Assembly: GCF_001277295.1 (NCBI RefSeq) | Contig: NZ_CP011456.1 | Location: 1,860,001-1,924,000, forward strand | Origin: Anabaena sp. WA102 | GTDB lineage: Bacteria > Cyanobacteriota > Cyanobacteriia > Cyanobacteriales > Nostocaceae | Reading direction: 5' to 3' | DNA: 64,000 nt | The notes under the pieces: model-generated | What the model was told of the DNA's origin: nothing | The model's database searches: none | Seen by the model: only the letters and a program-made list of their open reading frames with translations | Made by a program: the position numbers and the translations under genes | Shown here: piece after piece, positions 18,649-28,836 of the stretch | Numbering within the stretch: position 1 is the first letter of the stretch | Layout: each line of letters starts with the position of its first letter

Positions 18649-19239
18649 ATGACAACTACATTACAAAAAGCTATTGTACCAAATAATCATCTAGTTCTTA
18701 CAGGAATTACTTGGGAAAAATTTGAGCAAATAGAAACCACCTTTCAAGATATTGAGGGGATAAGATTTATTTATTTAGATGGAGAATTAGAAATTATTAT
18801 GAATTTAGGACAAGAACATGAATATTACAAAAGAACAATTAGTTTATTGTTAGAAGCATACTGTAGAGAAAAAAGGGTTAGATTTTATGCTGGAGGTAGT
18901 GCCACGTTAGGAAATAAAAATATAACTGGACGTAAAGAACCTGATGAATCCTATATTTTTCATAGTAAAAAAGACATTCCCGATTTAATTATTGAGGTAA
19001 TTTTTACCAGTGGAAATATAAAAATATTAGAAATATATAAACGAATTGGTATTCCTGAAGTTTGGATTTGGGAAGATGGATTATTAAAAATCTATGCTTT
19101 AGAAAATGGTGAATATAATCAGGTTAATCAAAGTCAATTATTACCAGATTTAGATATACAAGTGTTAAATCAGTATGTTGATTACCATGATCAATATGAT
19201 GGAGTCACAGAATTTATTAACTACTTAAAAACTCAATAA
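18649..19239 (+). CDS. Uma2 family endonuclease-like protein (DUF820)
   Basis: 196 residues, PD-(D/E)XK fold of the Uma2 family that is expanded in cyanobacteria. Motifs: FEQIETTF, YLDGELEIIM, EPDESYIF, and PDLIIEVIFTSG with the catalytic E, followed by VWIWEDGLLKIY. Function is unproven; a nuclease of mobile origin is assumed. It converges with the next gene and overlaps it by 7 nt at the 3' ends. A second Uma2 lies at 55441. Confidence 0.88.
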   Translation: MTTTLQKAIVPNNHLVLTGITWEKFEQIETTFQDIEGIRFIYLDGELEIIMNLGQEHEYYKRTISLLLEAYCREKRVRFYAGGSATLGNKNITGRKEPDESYIFHSKKDIPDLIIEVIFTSGNIKILEIYKRIGIPEVWIWEDGLLKIYALENGEYNQVNQSQLLPDLDIQVLNQYVDYHDQYDGVTEFINYLKTQ

Positions 19240-19841
19240 ATAACCTGTTCAAAACTATTACTAAATATAAAGTTTAACGCCTCCATCAGTGCTTGTAAAT
19301 CCTCTAATACATAATATTTAACATTCTTAACAAACTCCATTTCTTGCAAAACTGCAAATTCCCATAACTTACCATTAGAAACTATACCAAATAACCGACT
19401 ATTTTGATTACCATTCATTTTTTGTGCAGCAATCAGTTCCGCTAAACATTGTCCCCAACCTTCCTCAAAGTTATCTTTTTTAGCTTCCACTATAATTAGA
19501 TAGGGCTTCTCTAAAATAATTTTACCCCTAGAAGAACGTTGAGCAACCATATAGTCAGGAATCCCTGATAAATTCTCATCATAATTTAAAGGTTGATGAC
19601 TCCAAAGTAATAATTTACTAGCATATTGTCGCCATACTTCTACAAGAACTGGGTAAATAATGCTTTCACAAATAGCATATTCTGAATTAAAAACAACTCC
19701 TTCTTCTAGGATAAAATCTAATCTACTCTTAAAATACGGATCAGTTTCCATAGGTACTTGTTCAATGAAATTTTTTTCTTTGTAAGTGAGTGGAAATTCC
19801 TGTAAAACATCAGCAATGCTTTTGTATTTATTAAAAGACAT
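19233..19841 (-). CDS. PD-(D/E)XK nuclease-like protein of unknown role
   Basis: About 202 residues from ATG 19841. The core GIPDYMVAQRS ... YLIIVEAKKDNFEEGWGQC fits a PD-(D/E)XK active site (D, then ExK), as in the N-terminal domains of type I restriction R subunits. No helicase or methylase gene is adjacent. A longer frame from 19874 adds eleven residues without an obvious ribosome site. Family recognition is motif-level only. Confidence 0.7.
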   Translation of the reverse strand: MSFNKYKSIADVLQEFPLTYKEKNFIEQVPMETDPYFKSRLDFILEEGVVFNSEYAICESIIYPVLVEVWRQYASKLLLWSHQPLNYDENLSGIPDYMVAQRSSRGKIILEKPYLIIVEAKKDNFEEGWGQCLAELIAAQKMNGNQNSRLFGIVSNGKLWEFAVLQEMEFVKNVKYYVLEDLQALMEALNFIFSNSFEQVIY

Positions 19842-19933
19842 AATTTTCCCTCTGGGTAAAGTTGCTTTCCACACCTGCCAGGGAATAAATTCCCTGTCTC
19901 ATAGCTCAAGTCCGTTAAAACGGACTAATAAAT

Positions 19934-19983
19934 CTTGCCTTTTGCCTTGCCATAACGACAATTTTCAACGCCAACCTACTTAA
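19934..19983. repeat. Half copy of the AAGTAGGT MITE
   Basis: Matches the right half of 979-1106 (CCTTGCCATAACGACA, then AACGCCAACCTACTT). Only one inverted end is present. Confidence 0.7.
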
Positions 19984-20001
19984 ACAATTCTGATATCGCT
20001 C

Positions 20002-20394
20002 TTACTTTTCCCTCATTTTCTTCTTTATATCTGCCAGCACAGTTTGATAATCCTCTCTATCTGGATGTAATTTTATTAACTTCTCAATTAAGGCAATCCC
20101 CCCCTGATTATCCCCAGACCTTAACCGCATAATGGACAATCTCTCAAGCGCCATTTGATTATTCGGTTCACGTTGTAAAACCAACTCATACCCCTTAATC
20201 TGTGTCTGTAAATCATTCCCAACGGTTTTAACTACTGCTTGCTTAGGTTTTTCCCAAGACTGTTTGATGGCATTAACCCCGCCGAACAGTATTGAACCGC
20301 CAAATGAAATAAGTCCGATATATGTAACAATTCTTTTCTTTCGCTCAATCTGCTTACCGCGCCGAACCAAGTAATCATCACTAGAGTTAGTCAT
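20002..20394 (-). CDS. Small membrane-anchored TPR protein
   Basis: 130 residues. A basic stretch (RRGKQIERKKR) precedes one transmembrane helix (IVTYIGLISFGGSILFGG). A TPR-like region follows (YELVLQREPNNQMALERLSIMRLRSGD, then GGIALIEKLIKLHPDREDY). It is probably a membrane-bound scaffold; similar hypothetical proteins occur throughout cyanobacteria. Its partner is unknown. Confidence 0.75.
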   Translation of the reverse strand: MTNSSDDYLVRRGKQIERKKRIVTYIGLISFGGSILFGGVNAIKQSWEKPKQAVVKTVGNDLQTQIKGYELVLQREPNNQMALERLSIMRLRSGDNQGGIALIEKLIKLHPDREDYQTVLADIKKKMREK

Positions 20395-20479
20395 GTGTCA
20401 AAAATTGCTGTTGTCTTAATAGCAGCATTACCCCTACTATGATTAGATTACCCATAAGTAGCAAAAAAATATCACTCAT

Positions 20480-20592
20480 CATCTCGTTCCCAGTCTCTGA
20501 CTGGGAATGAACTCTAGAAGGCTCTGCCTTCAATGATATTAGAGGCAGAGCCTCATCAACTGCATTCCTAGTCAGAGACTAGGAACGAGATG
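20480..20592. repeat. Palindromic dispersed repeat, copy 2
   Basis: Near-identical to 212-325, with the same three nested hairpins. It overlaps the 3' end of the GH13 gene and supplies that gene's last codons and stop. Confidence 0.85.
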
Positions 20593-22053
20593 TGGTGGGG
20601 ATTTGAGATTAACGCAAATCAAGCCGCTACGGGGAGGAATAGTTAAAGAAACATTGTTATCCTTCCATGTAATTTCCCCATTGCCAAATAAAACTTGGTG
20701 TGGTTTTTTTGGCAAATTACGACAATCTATATTCACTGTGATAGATTCAGTTCCCACATTCACAGCAATAATTAATTCTTCACTTTCTAGAGTTCGGGCA
20801 AATACATAAACTGTTCCTACTGCATAAAGAACTTGATAACTACCAATTCGCAAAGCCGGGTGATTTTGACGAATAGAAATTAATTGTTTGTGAGTATTTA
20901 AAATGTCTTGATTCCAATCAGATTCTAGGGGGAAAACACGGCGACAATCTGGATCTATGCCTCCAGGTAAACCAACTTCATCACCATAATAAATACTAGG
21001 CGCACCGGGAAAGGTAAATAACAACAGATTACATAATTCTACACTTGCTTGATCACCATCAGCAATACTAATTAACCTGGCTGTATCATGGCTACTGAGG
21101 ACGTTTAATTGAGTTAGTTGAATTTCCCAAGGATATAATTCTAAAAGGCTGTGAATTTTGGCTGCATAACCAGCCGCATCTAGGGCAGGATAGGGATAAT
21201 AACTCTGAGATTCTACTAATTCTAATACAATGCGATCGCCTACTGCAAACGCCAGCACTGCCTCATTAAATAAATAATTCAATACCCCATCAAATTGCGT
21301 CCCATCAAGCCATTCACGGGCATCTGACCAGACCTCACCGACAATATAAGCATGAGGATTAATACCTTTGACTCGTTGGCGAAATTCCTGCCAAAAACCC
21401 GAAGTTTTAATTTCATAAGGTACATCTAACCGCCAACCATCAATGCCAAATTCCAGCCAATATTCGGCAATTTTCATGATATACTCTTTAACATCAGGAT
21501 GATCATGATTAAAAGTTGGTAAAGAGCGAATTCCTGCCCAAGCATCATAATTAGCAGGTAAATTACCATCATAAGGTGCAAGCGGCCAGCCTTGAATTTT
21601 AAACCAATCTATCCAAGGAGAATTAGAACCATTTTCTAAGACATCATGGAAAAAGAAAAAGCCGCGACTAGAATGATTAAATACGCCGTCAAGAACTATT
21701 TTTATATTGCGGGAGTGGGCTGCATCTATTAATTCTCGTAAAGCTTGATTTCCCCCCAACATCGGATCAACTTGGTAATAATCATGGGTATGATAACGAT
21801 GATTACTAGCAGATTGAAAAATGGGTGTAAAGTAAATCGCTGTAATTCCTAAACTTTCGATATAATCTAATTCTTCTATCACACCCCACAAATCACCACC
21901 TTTATAGCCTTGATATGTGGGTGGTGCATCCTAGGCTTCTAAATTGGTATTATTTAAGAAGCTTTGACGGGAACGCTGACTTCTAGCAAATCTGTCGGGG
22001 AATATTTGATAGAAAACTGCGTGTTTCACCCAATCTGGCGTGTTAATCTGCAT
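20572..22053 (-). pseudogene. GH13 alpha-amylase family gene interrupted by an amber codon
   Basis: From ATG 22053 the frame reads MQINTPDWVKHAVFYQIFPD, a normal GH13 start, then meets TAG at 21931-21933 (codon 41) where a Trp (TGG) would be expected before DAPPTYQGYKGGDLWG. The rest is intact: GWRLDVPYE (nucleophile Asp), YIVGEVWSDA (acid/base Glu) and NVLSSHDTARL. It would encode a glucan or maltodextrin hydrolase of about 490 residues. Either the gene is dead, the base is a sequencing error, or a shorter protein starts at the TTG at 21891, which would lose beta-strand 1. The last about nine codons (SPPHLVPSL) and stop come from the dispersed repeat at 20480-20592. Confidence 0.85.
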
Positions 22054-22145
22054 AAATTTATTTATTACCCTTTTTTATAACCACGAAATGATAAATAATT
22101 GGTACACTTATTTACTTGACCCAGTTTACAGTTAATTAGTGCCTC

Positions 22146-25100
22146 ATGGTATATGTCAAGCGCGTTGAACTTACCAATTTTAAATCCTTCGGTGGGACTA
22201 CTGCTGTCCCTTTGCTACCGGGGTGTACTGTCATATCTGGTCCTAATGGTTCTGGGAAGTCAAATATTCTGGATGCTTTGTTGTTTTGTTTGGGTTTAGC
22301 TAGTTCTAAGGGTATGCGGGCGGAACGTTTACCAGATTTGGTCAATAATGCTCAAAAACATAAGGGGCGTTCGGCGCTGGAAGCTAGTGTAACTGTGACT
22401 TTTGATATTTCAGATATCTTACGCAGAGGCGCAGAGGCGCAGAGGGAGGAGGTGGGGGAAGTGGGGGAAGTGGGGGAAGTGGGGGAGGTTGGGGAAGTGG
22501 GGGAAGTGGGGGAAGTGGGGGAAAATCCAAAGTCTAAAATCCAAAATCCAAAATCCTCTGAGTGGAGTGTGACTCGGCGGTTGCGGGTGTCTCAGCAGGG
22601 GGGTATACGTCGAATTATTATATTAATGGTGTGGCTTGTACTCTGTCTGAGTTACATGAGGATTTGGAGGAACTGCGGATTTATCCTGAAGGGTATAATG
22701 TAGTATTGCAGGGGGATGTGACGAGTATTATCTCGATGAATGCGCGGGAACGTCGGGAAATTATTGATGAGTTGGCTGGGGTGGCGACTTATGATCGGAA
22801 AATTGTCCAAGCTAAGTCTACTTTAGATGAGGTGAAGGATAAGGAGGATAGTTGTCGGATTATTCAAACTGAGTTAAGTGTACAATGCGATCGCCTATCT
22901 CAAGATAAGGCTAAGGCGGAAAAGTATCAATTATTGCGAATTGAATTTATCCAAAAACAATCCTGGGAAGCGGTGTTATCTTGGCGTTCTCTCCAAGCAC
23001 AGCAGGAAAAACTGGTTGCACAAGTTCAAGAGGGCGATCGCAATTTTGGTAATTTTACTAATGAACTATTAACAACTAATTCCCAAATTGATCAGAAAAC
23101 TACTGAATTAGAGCAGCTAAATCTGCGTGTGAAGGCTTTGGGTGAGGAGGAACTTCTCTCTGTTCAGTCTAATCTCGCTACCCAAGAAGCGGAACGGAAA
23201 CAACTCCAGCGACAACAACGGGAGTTAGAGACATCTATTCAAGAATCTACAAAGCGGTTAAATCAAACTTATCAAGAAATTCAACAATATCAACTTGCTT
23301 TAGAGGAAGCTAAAAAAAGTCATAATGTAGAAATGTTGAATGTCACATCTCTACAATCAGAACGTGACACCGCTAAACAAAATTTAGAATCTTCTCGTCA
23401 AGCTGCTGCGGAAATTGCTTCAGCTTCGGAAGCCTGGGTACAACAACAAACGGCTTTAAATCGGCAAATTGAATCTTTATTGCATACCCTTGAACCACAA
23501 CGCACAGAACAAGCACAATTACAAGAACGGAATACTCAATTACAACAACTCATTTCTGAACAGTCTCAATTAATTGCGACTTTAGAACCGGAATTAACCG
23601 CAAAACAAGTTGAATATGGGCGTTTGGAAACAGAATTTAATGCTTCTACTCAACCTATTCAAAATTTAGCCGAAAACCTCGCCGCTACTGAACAAGAGTT
23701 ACAAATTCAACAAGATACCCAAAAGCGACTTTTACAAGAACAACGGGACAAACAACGTCAATTAGATAAATTAGAGGCACAAACCCAGGCACAACAGGAA
23801 ATACAAGGAACACAAGCTAGTAAAGTAATTTTACAGTCAGAAATGCCCGGTTTATGTGGTTTGGTGGTGCAGTTGGGTAAGGTAGATCCCAAATATCAAA
23901 CAGCGTTGGAAATGGCTGCGGGTGGACGTTTAGGGCATATTGTGGTTGAAGATGATAGTGTGGCATCTGCGGGCATTGAACTGTTGAAACAAAAACGGGC
24001 AGGAAGGGCAACTTTTTTACCTTTAAATAAGGTTAAAGTCCCTAGATTTACCCAAGATGCAACTCTGCGTTTAGCTGATGGTTTTGTTAATTATGCGGTA
24101 AATTTGGTAGAGTGCGATCGCCGTTATCGTGATGTTTTTGCCTATGTTTTCGGCGCAACGGTGGTCTTTGCTACTCTTGCTCAAGCACGAAAAAATATGG
24201 GACTATATCGTATAGTCACTTTACAAGGGGAATTATTGGAAACTAGCGGAGCAATGACTGGAGGTAGTGGTAGTCAACGCTCATCTTTACGTTTTGATAA
24301 AGGAGAAACGGGGGAATCTCAAGAGGTCGCTAATTTGAAATCTCGCTTAATAGATATTGATCGTATTTTAGAGCGTTGTGGAGAAGCAATTTCTACTTTA
24401 GCAATTCGTACTAAAACCCTCTCCCTGGAGTTAACGGAAGCACGTCAAGGACGCAGGGAACAACAATTATATTTAGAACAGTTACAAAAAGAGATTAAGA
24501 GTTTAACAACGCAGTTGGAACATAATCGCACTCAACTTTCGCAAAATACGGCAAAATTTACATCGGCACAATCCCGTTTAGAAATTTTAAATCGGGAATT
24601 GCCAGAACAGGAAACTCAATTACAACAATTGAGACATACTTTAGCTGAGTTAGAATCTTCTCAAACCCCCAGCGAATGGCAACAAATCCAAGCTATTATT
24701 AAAAACCAGGAACAGGAATTACAACAACGGGAAACTGCGTTAACAGATGTTAAACAACAATTACAAAATCTTGAAAATCAACAACAGCGGTTACAAGAAA
24801 AAATAGAAGAATCCCAAATCAGAGTTATTCAATATCAGCAAGAAGAGACGACAGGAAAACAGCAACAAACAACAGTTAATGGTCAACTTGAAGAATTAAA
24901 TGGTTTAATTACCGAAATTCAGACTAATTTGCGGAAATTAGAGGAAAATTTAGGGGAAGAGAAAAAGAATCGAGATACAGTAGAAATAGAATTGCGATCG
25001 CTCTTATTGCGTCAACAACAATTACAATGGGAAATTGAGAAACTCCAAGAAACTCAACAAAAACGCCGGGAAGATTTAACAGCACTGCAAAACCAATTGC

Positions 25101-25810
25101 GAGATTTAGGTGCAGAATTACCAAGTCCTTTACCAGAAGTTCCCAATAAAGTTGATTTAGAAGACTTACAAAAAGAATTGCGGAGTTTAGGTAAACGTTT
25201 ACAGGCAATGGAACCTGTAAATATGTTAGCTTTGGAAGAATTCGATAAAGTCCAAAGTCGTCTCCAAGAACTTACCGAAAAATTAGAGACTTTGGAAGGT
25301 GAACGGACAGAATTATTATTAAGAATTGAAAACTTTACCACCCTCCGTCAAAAAGCATTTAAAGAAGCTTTCGACGCAGTAAATGAGAATTTCCAATCTA
25401 TTTTTGCTATCCTTTCCGATGGTGACGGTTATTTACAACTAGATAATCCCGAAGATCCTTTTAACAGTGGTTTAAACCTAGTCGCACACCCCAAAGGTAA
25501 ACCTGTCCAACGTCTTGCTTCCATGTCTGGGGGAGAGAAATCCTTAACTGCATTAAGTTTTATCTTTTCCCTGCAACGTTATCGTCCATCTCCATTTTAC
25601 GCCTTTGATGAAGTTGATATGTTTTTAGATGGGTCAAATGTGGAACGATTAGCGAGAATGATTAAACAACAGGCAGAACAGGCACAGTTTATTGTAGTGA
25701 GCTTGCGCCGTCCGATGATAGAATCAGCACAGCGCACAATTGGTGTAACTCAAGCTAGAGGTGCTTATACTCAGGTTTTGGGGATTAAATTGCAATCATC
25801 AGATCATTGA
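22146..25810 (+). CDS. smc: Chromosome segregation protein SMC, with a frameshift
   Basis: Condensin ATPase that organises and segregates the chromosome. Walker A GPNGSGKS is at residues 32-39, followed by long coiled coils. The hinge lies around 23840-24260 (GLCGLVVQLGKVDPKYQ). The second coil ends in the signature SMSGGEKSLTALSFIF and Walker B FYAFDEVDMFLDG. The reading frame changes at a run of six G at 22598-22603: frame one ends ...RRLRVSQQGG and the next frame resumes GGYTSNYYINGV. One extra G would restore a single protein of about 1,220 residues. Just upstream, eight 9-nt repeats encode (VGE)8. A sequencing error, true mutation or slippage cannot be separated here. Confidence 0.9.
22452..22523 (+). 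repeat. Eight tandem 9-nt repeats inside smc
   Basis: Eight copies of GTGGGGGAA (two with one change) in frame, encoding VGE repeats, followed by AAAATCCAAAGT-like heptamer repeats encoding NPKSKIQNPKS. The insertion lies between the N-terminal ATPase lobe and the first coiled coil. Confidence 0.9.
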
Positions 25811-25846
25811 AGAAGTCCGCAGGATCGCGTAAGATAGATAATTGTG

Positions 25847-25937
25847 GGCGTTGCATAAATGCGGGATGAATTAGAGGCTGGAAACATTGAAACTTCGTTC
25901 TGTATTAAAGAAAATCATCCCATGATTCAGCAACGCC
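25847..25937. mobile_element. 91-bp MITE between smc and the AIPR gene
   Basis: Ends GGCGTTGCATAAATGCGGGATGA and, inverted, TCATCCCATGATTC plus AGCAACGCC. The two ends are imperfect inverted repeats resembling those of IS elements with GGCGTTGCTGAAT termini. No coding capacity. Confidence 0.7.
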
Positions 25938-25969
25938 TCAGAATCTTCTTAAATTAGCAATAAATCTAT

Positions 25970-27799
25970 ATGCGTTACGAAATATTCCTTCGCGTTATTG
26001 ATCAAATTAGAAAAGAAGCCCCACAACAATTACATACAAAGTATTTACCTAATGAAGAGGATACAGAAAAGGTTAATCAAGCTAGATCGAGGGCTTTCAT
26101 TCATCTTTATTTGAAAGTAATGTTCGGCATTACTGACTTTAAGATGCGCGAAAAAACTATTACAGATGGCTCTTACGATGGCGGAATTGACGGGTACTTT
26201 ATTAGCGAAGAATCAAAAATAATATACCTGATACAATCAAAGTTTAGAACGACAGAAAAAAATTTTGAAGAGAAAGAAATAATGCTTGAGGAAATTCTTG
26301 CTATGGACATTAGCAGAATATTAGAGGGAGAAGAAAAAGATGATCACGACAACCCCTATAATGGGAAAATAAAACAACTACAACGCGAGATATCTGAAAT
26401 ATCAGACATTGCCAGATATTCTTACAGCGTTGCTATTCTCGCAAATTCAAGAATATCACCTGCCAAAGCCAAACAACTAACAGGAGGCTATGCAGCAAAA
26501 ATATTTAATTTTGAACGAACTTATCGCGAATTGGTGTTTCCTATTGTGCGAGGAACTTATTTCACAGCAAGCGATATATCCATTCCAATTGATTTGTCGC
26601 AAAAAAATTCTGGCAGTAAGATTAGTTATAACGTATCCACAAGACATGGAAACTGTGAGATAACTGTTCTTTTTGTTCCAGCCATTGAGATAGCTAAACT
26701 AATGCATAAATATAAGAACTCTATTTTAACATATAACCCTCGAAGCTATCTTGACTTAGAAGGAAAGTCGGTTAATACAGCCATTCGTGAAACGATACTT
26801 AATACAGACAGCAATGAATTTGCCCTTTTTAATAACGGAATCACAATGTTCTCAGATGAAACGAATATAAATGAAAAAATCGGACAAAAAAACAAAGCCC
26901 AACTCTACGTTAAAAACCCGCAAATTATTAATGGAGGCCAAACATCTTTTAGTCTAAGCCGTATATATGCCGAAGATATAGATGGATCAGAAAAAAAATT
27001 CTTAGGAAAAGAGGTTTTACTAAAAGTTATTACACTCGTCGATACCATAAACATCGACGAAAAAATGCAACTCATTGACGATATTTCTAATGCAACCAAC
27101 AAGCAAACTCCAGTTATAAATGCAGACAAATTTTCAAATGAATTATTTCATACTTCAGTTCAAACCTTTCTCTTTGAAAATTATGGTCTTTTATACGAAC
27201 GAAAACGCGGAGAATTCGCAGATGGAATTCACGATGGATACATAACTGGAGCAAAAATTGTTGAGCGAAATTTTTTATGGCGCCTCTTTTATACCGCAAA
27301 TGGCGATATAAAGAAGGGATACCAAAAAAAATTGTTCCAAAAAAACAATTTCCTTGATATAAAATTAACAGAGACAGAAAAGTTTGACAGGCTAAACATT
27401 GCGATTCATGTATTTAACTATCTGAGCGAGTACACATATTATAAATCAAAGAATGATAGAATAACGCACTGGAAAACCTACGCTTACGTTGAAACCTTTT
27501 ATAAAAGTTCTCCATCTACACAAATAGATGTAATAGAAAGAAATTTGGTTACGCTGGAAATTTTGTGGGATAAGTTATTGCGTTATATCAGGCGTGATCG
27601 TGAAAATATTTCATATGAAAACACCCAAGAAATGAACGACAGATTTTGGAGACCCCTTGAAAAGGACTACACAAAAGATCGAGATTTTGAAGGTTATTTG
27701 ATAGACTATTTTTCCTTATTCCGGGAAAATGATTATATAAACAGACTTCCCCCCAGTGCGATCGCTCAAATTAGACTTATAAAGCGAGATCGTTTATAA
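25970..27799 (+). CDS. AIPR family (abortive phage infection) protein
   Basis: 609 residues. The central motif FNNGITMFSDE followed by NPQIINGGQTSFSLSRIY is the AIPR signature (Pfam abortive phage infection). The N-terminus has DGSYDGGIDGYFISEE and IIYLIQSKF, a PD-(D/E)XK-like core (D ... QxK), suggesting a nuclease. It is the first gene of the defence island after smc. A+T-rich, non-HIP1 codon use compared with smc suggests transfer. Its last 12 codons (AIAQIRLIKRDRL) overlap a HIP1 site and are duplicated at 37291-37327. Confidence 0.85.
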   Translation: MRYEIFLRVIDQIRKEAPQQLHTKYLPNEEDTEKVNQARSRAFIHLYLKVMFGITDFKMREKTITDGSYDGGIDGYFISEESKIIYLIQSKFRTTEKNFEEKEIMLEEILAMDISRILEGEEKDDHDNPYNGKIKQLQREISEISDIARYSYSVAILANSRISPAKAKQLTGGYAAKIFNFERTYRELVFPIVRGTYFTASDISIPIDLSQKNSGSKISYNVSTRHGNCEITVLFVPAIEIAKLMHKYKNSILTYNPRSYLDLEGKSVNTAIRETILNTDSNEFALFNNGITMFSDETNINEKIGQKNKAQLYVKNPQIINGGQTSFSLSRIYAEDIDGSEKKFLGKEVLLKVITLVDTINIDEKMQLIDDISNATNKQTPVINADKFSNELFHTSVQTFLFENYGLLYERKRGEFADGIHDGYITGAKIVERNFLWRLFYTANGDIKKGYQKKLFQKNNFLDIKLTETEKFDRLNIAIHVFNYLSEYTYYKSKNDRITHWKTYAYVETFYKSSPSTQIDVIERNLVTLEILWDKLLRYIRRDRENISYENTQEMNDRFWRPLEKDYTKDRDFEGYLIDYFSLFRENDYINRLPPSAIAQIRLIKRDRL

Positions 27800-27852
27800 T
27801 ATACTGAATAGACAACATATATTAGACAACAATTCCAGCATAGGAGCTATCT

Positions 27853-27900
27853 ATGTTGTTACAAGAACTTAAAGAACAGATATTCAAAAGAGGTAAATAG
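27853..27900 (+). other. 15-codon leader or antitoxin remnant
   Basis: Short frame MLLQELKEQIFKRGK directly upstream of the vapB-like gene and repeated exactly at 37377-37424. The start resembles small antitoxins of cyanobacterial pairs. It may be a remnant or a leader; too short to judge. Confidence 0.35.
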
Positions 27901-27902
27901 TT

Positions 27903-28145
27903 ATGCACAGTATGAGAGTGCGATTCCTACGGAGCGCTTCGCTATCGCTAATTGGTAAAAATGGACTTTTACAAATTCAATTACCCGAAACAACAGAAGG
28001 AACGGAATTAGATATTATTCTTGTTTATGAATCAGCATCACCAACAAAAACAACAACAAAATTGAGTGATTTTTATGGTTGTATTCAAGATGAAACATTT
28101 ATCAGACATCCACAGCCAGAACAAGCAGAAAGAGAGCTATTTTGA
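27903..28145 (+). CDS. VapB-like antitoxin with 7-residue insertion
   Basis: 80 residues. Identical to the 73-residue copy at 37427 apart from one early substitution and a 7-residue insertion (FLRSASL) after MRVR. The insertion is encoded by a 21-nt small dispersed repeat that splits a HIP1 octamer in frame. The rest (SLIGKNGLLQIQLPETTEGTE, KLSDFYGCIQDETFIRHPQPEQ) fits an antitoxin that precedes a PIN toxin. TGATG overlap links it to the toxin frame. Confidence 0.75.
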   Translation: MHSMRVRFLRSASLSLIGKNGLLQIQLPETTEGTELDIILVYESASPTKTTTKLSDFYGCIQDETFIRHPQPEQAERELF

Positions 28146-28548
28146 TGATTTATCTGCTAGACACTAATGCCTGTATTATTTATCTCAAGGGCAAAAACTT
28201 TCATTTAAAATAAAAGCTGGAGAATATCCCACTTTCAGAAGTCGCTGTTTGTTCAGTTGTGAAGGGTGAATTATTTTACAGATCAATTCGTAGTGCTAAC
28301 CCAGAGCCTAATCTGATCTTACAGCAAGGATTTTTGAGTCAATTTGTGTCTTTGCCTTTTGATGACCAGTCTGCTAGAATTTTCGGAGAAATTCGCGCTC
28401 AACTTGCTACTAATGGAACACCTATTGGGGCTTACGATTTACAAATTGCTGCTATTGCTTTAGCGAATAATTTGATCTTAGTTACACAAATACTAAAGAA
28501 TTTTCACGCATCCCACAACTACAATTGGAAGACTGGGAAATAGAGTAA
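28145..28548 (+). pseudogene. Decayed VapC-type PIN toxin
   Basis: Relative to the intact copy at 37648, codon 23 is TAA instead of CAA (HLK-stop-KLE). Later a one-base deletion changes VTHNTKEF to VTQILKNF. The PIN acidic residues YLLDTNAC and GAYDLQIAAIAL are still readable. The toxin is dead while its antitoxin is still open. Confidence 0.88.
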
Positions 28549-28584
28549 AATTAAAATTAGAAGTGACTGCGTGAGGACAACTTG

Positions 28585-28836
28585 ATGCAAATTACCCTGA
28601 ACCTACCTGATAGCCTCAGTAAAACTGAAACTTTTAACCAGAGTGAATGGCTTCAGGAAATAGCCATTGCCCTATTCCAGCAGCAGCGGATTTCCCTCAG
28701 CCGCGCCAGCAAAATTGCGGGAATAGACATAATGAACTTTCAAAAGCTGCTGGCAGATCGGAATATTTGTGTCCATTACGATGTGGAAGACTTTGAGGAA
28801 GATGTTCAACACCTGCGGAGTCGGGGCTGGCTATGA
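28585..28836 (+). CDS. UPF0175 family antitoxin
   Basis: About 83 residues: MQITLNLPDSLSKTETFN, then ALFQQQRISLSRASKIAGIDIMNFQKLLADRNI, a helix-turn-helix pattern diagnostic of UPF0175, ending ...RGWL. It overlaps the DUF3368 gene by ATGA. UPF0175 proteins are predicted antitoxins or DNA-binding regulators of DUF3368 PIN-like proteins. The ATG at 28585 is chosen over a TTG one codon earlier. Confidence 0.85.
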   Translation: MQITLNLPDSLSKTETFNQSEWLQEIAIALFQQQRISLSRASKIAGIDIMNFQKLLADRNICVHYDVEDFEEDVQHLRSRGWL

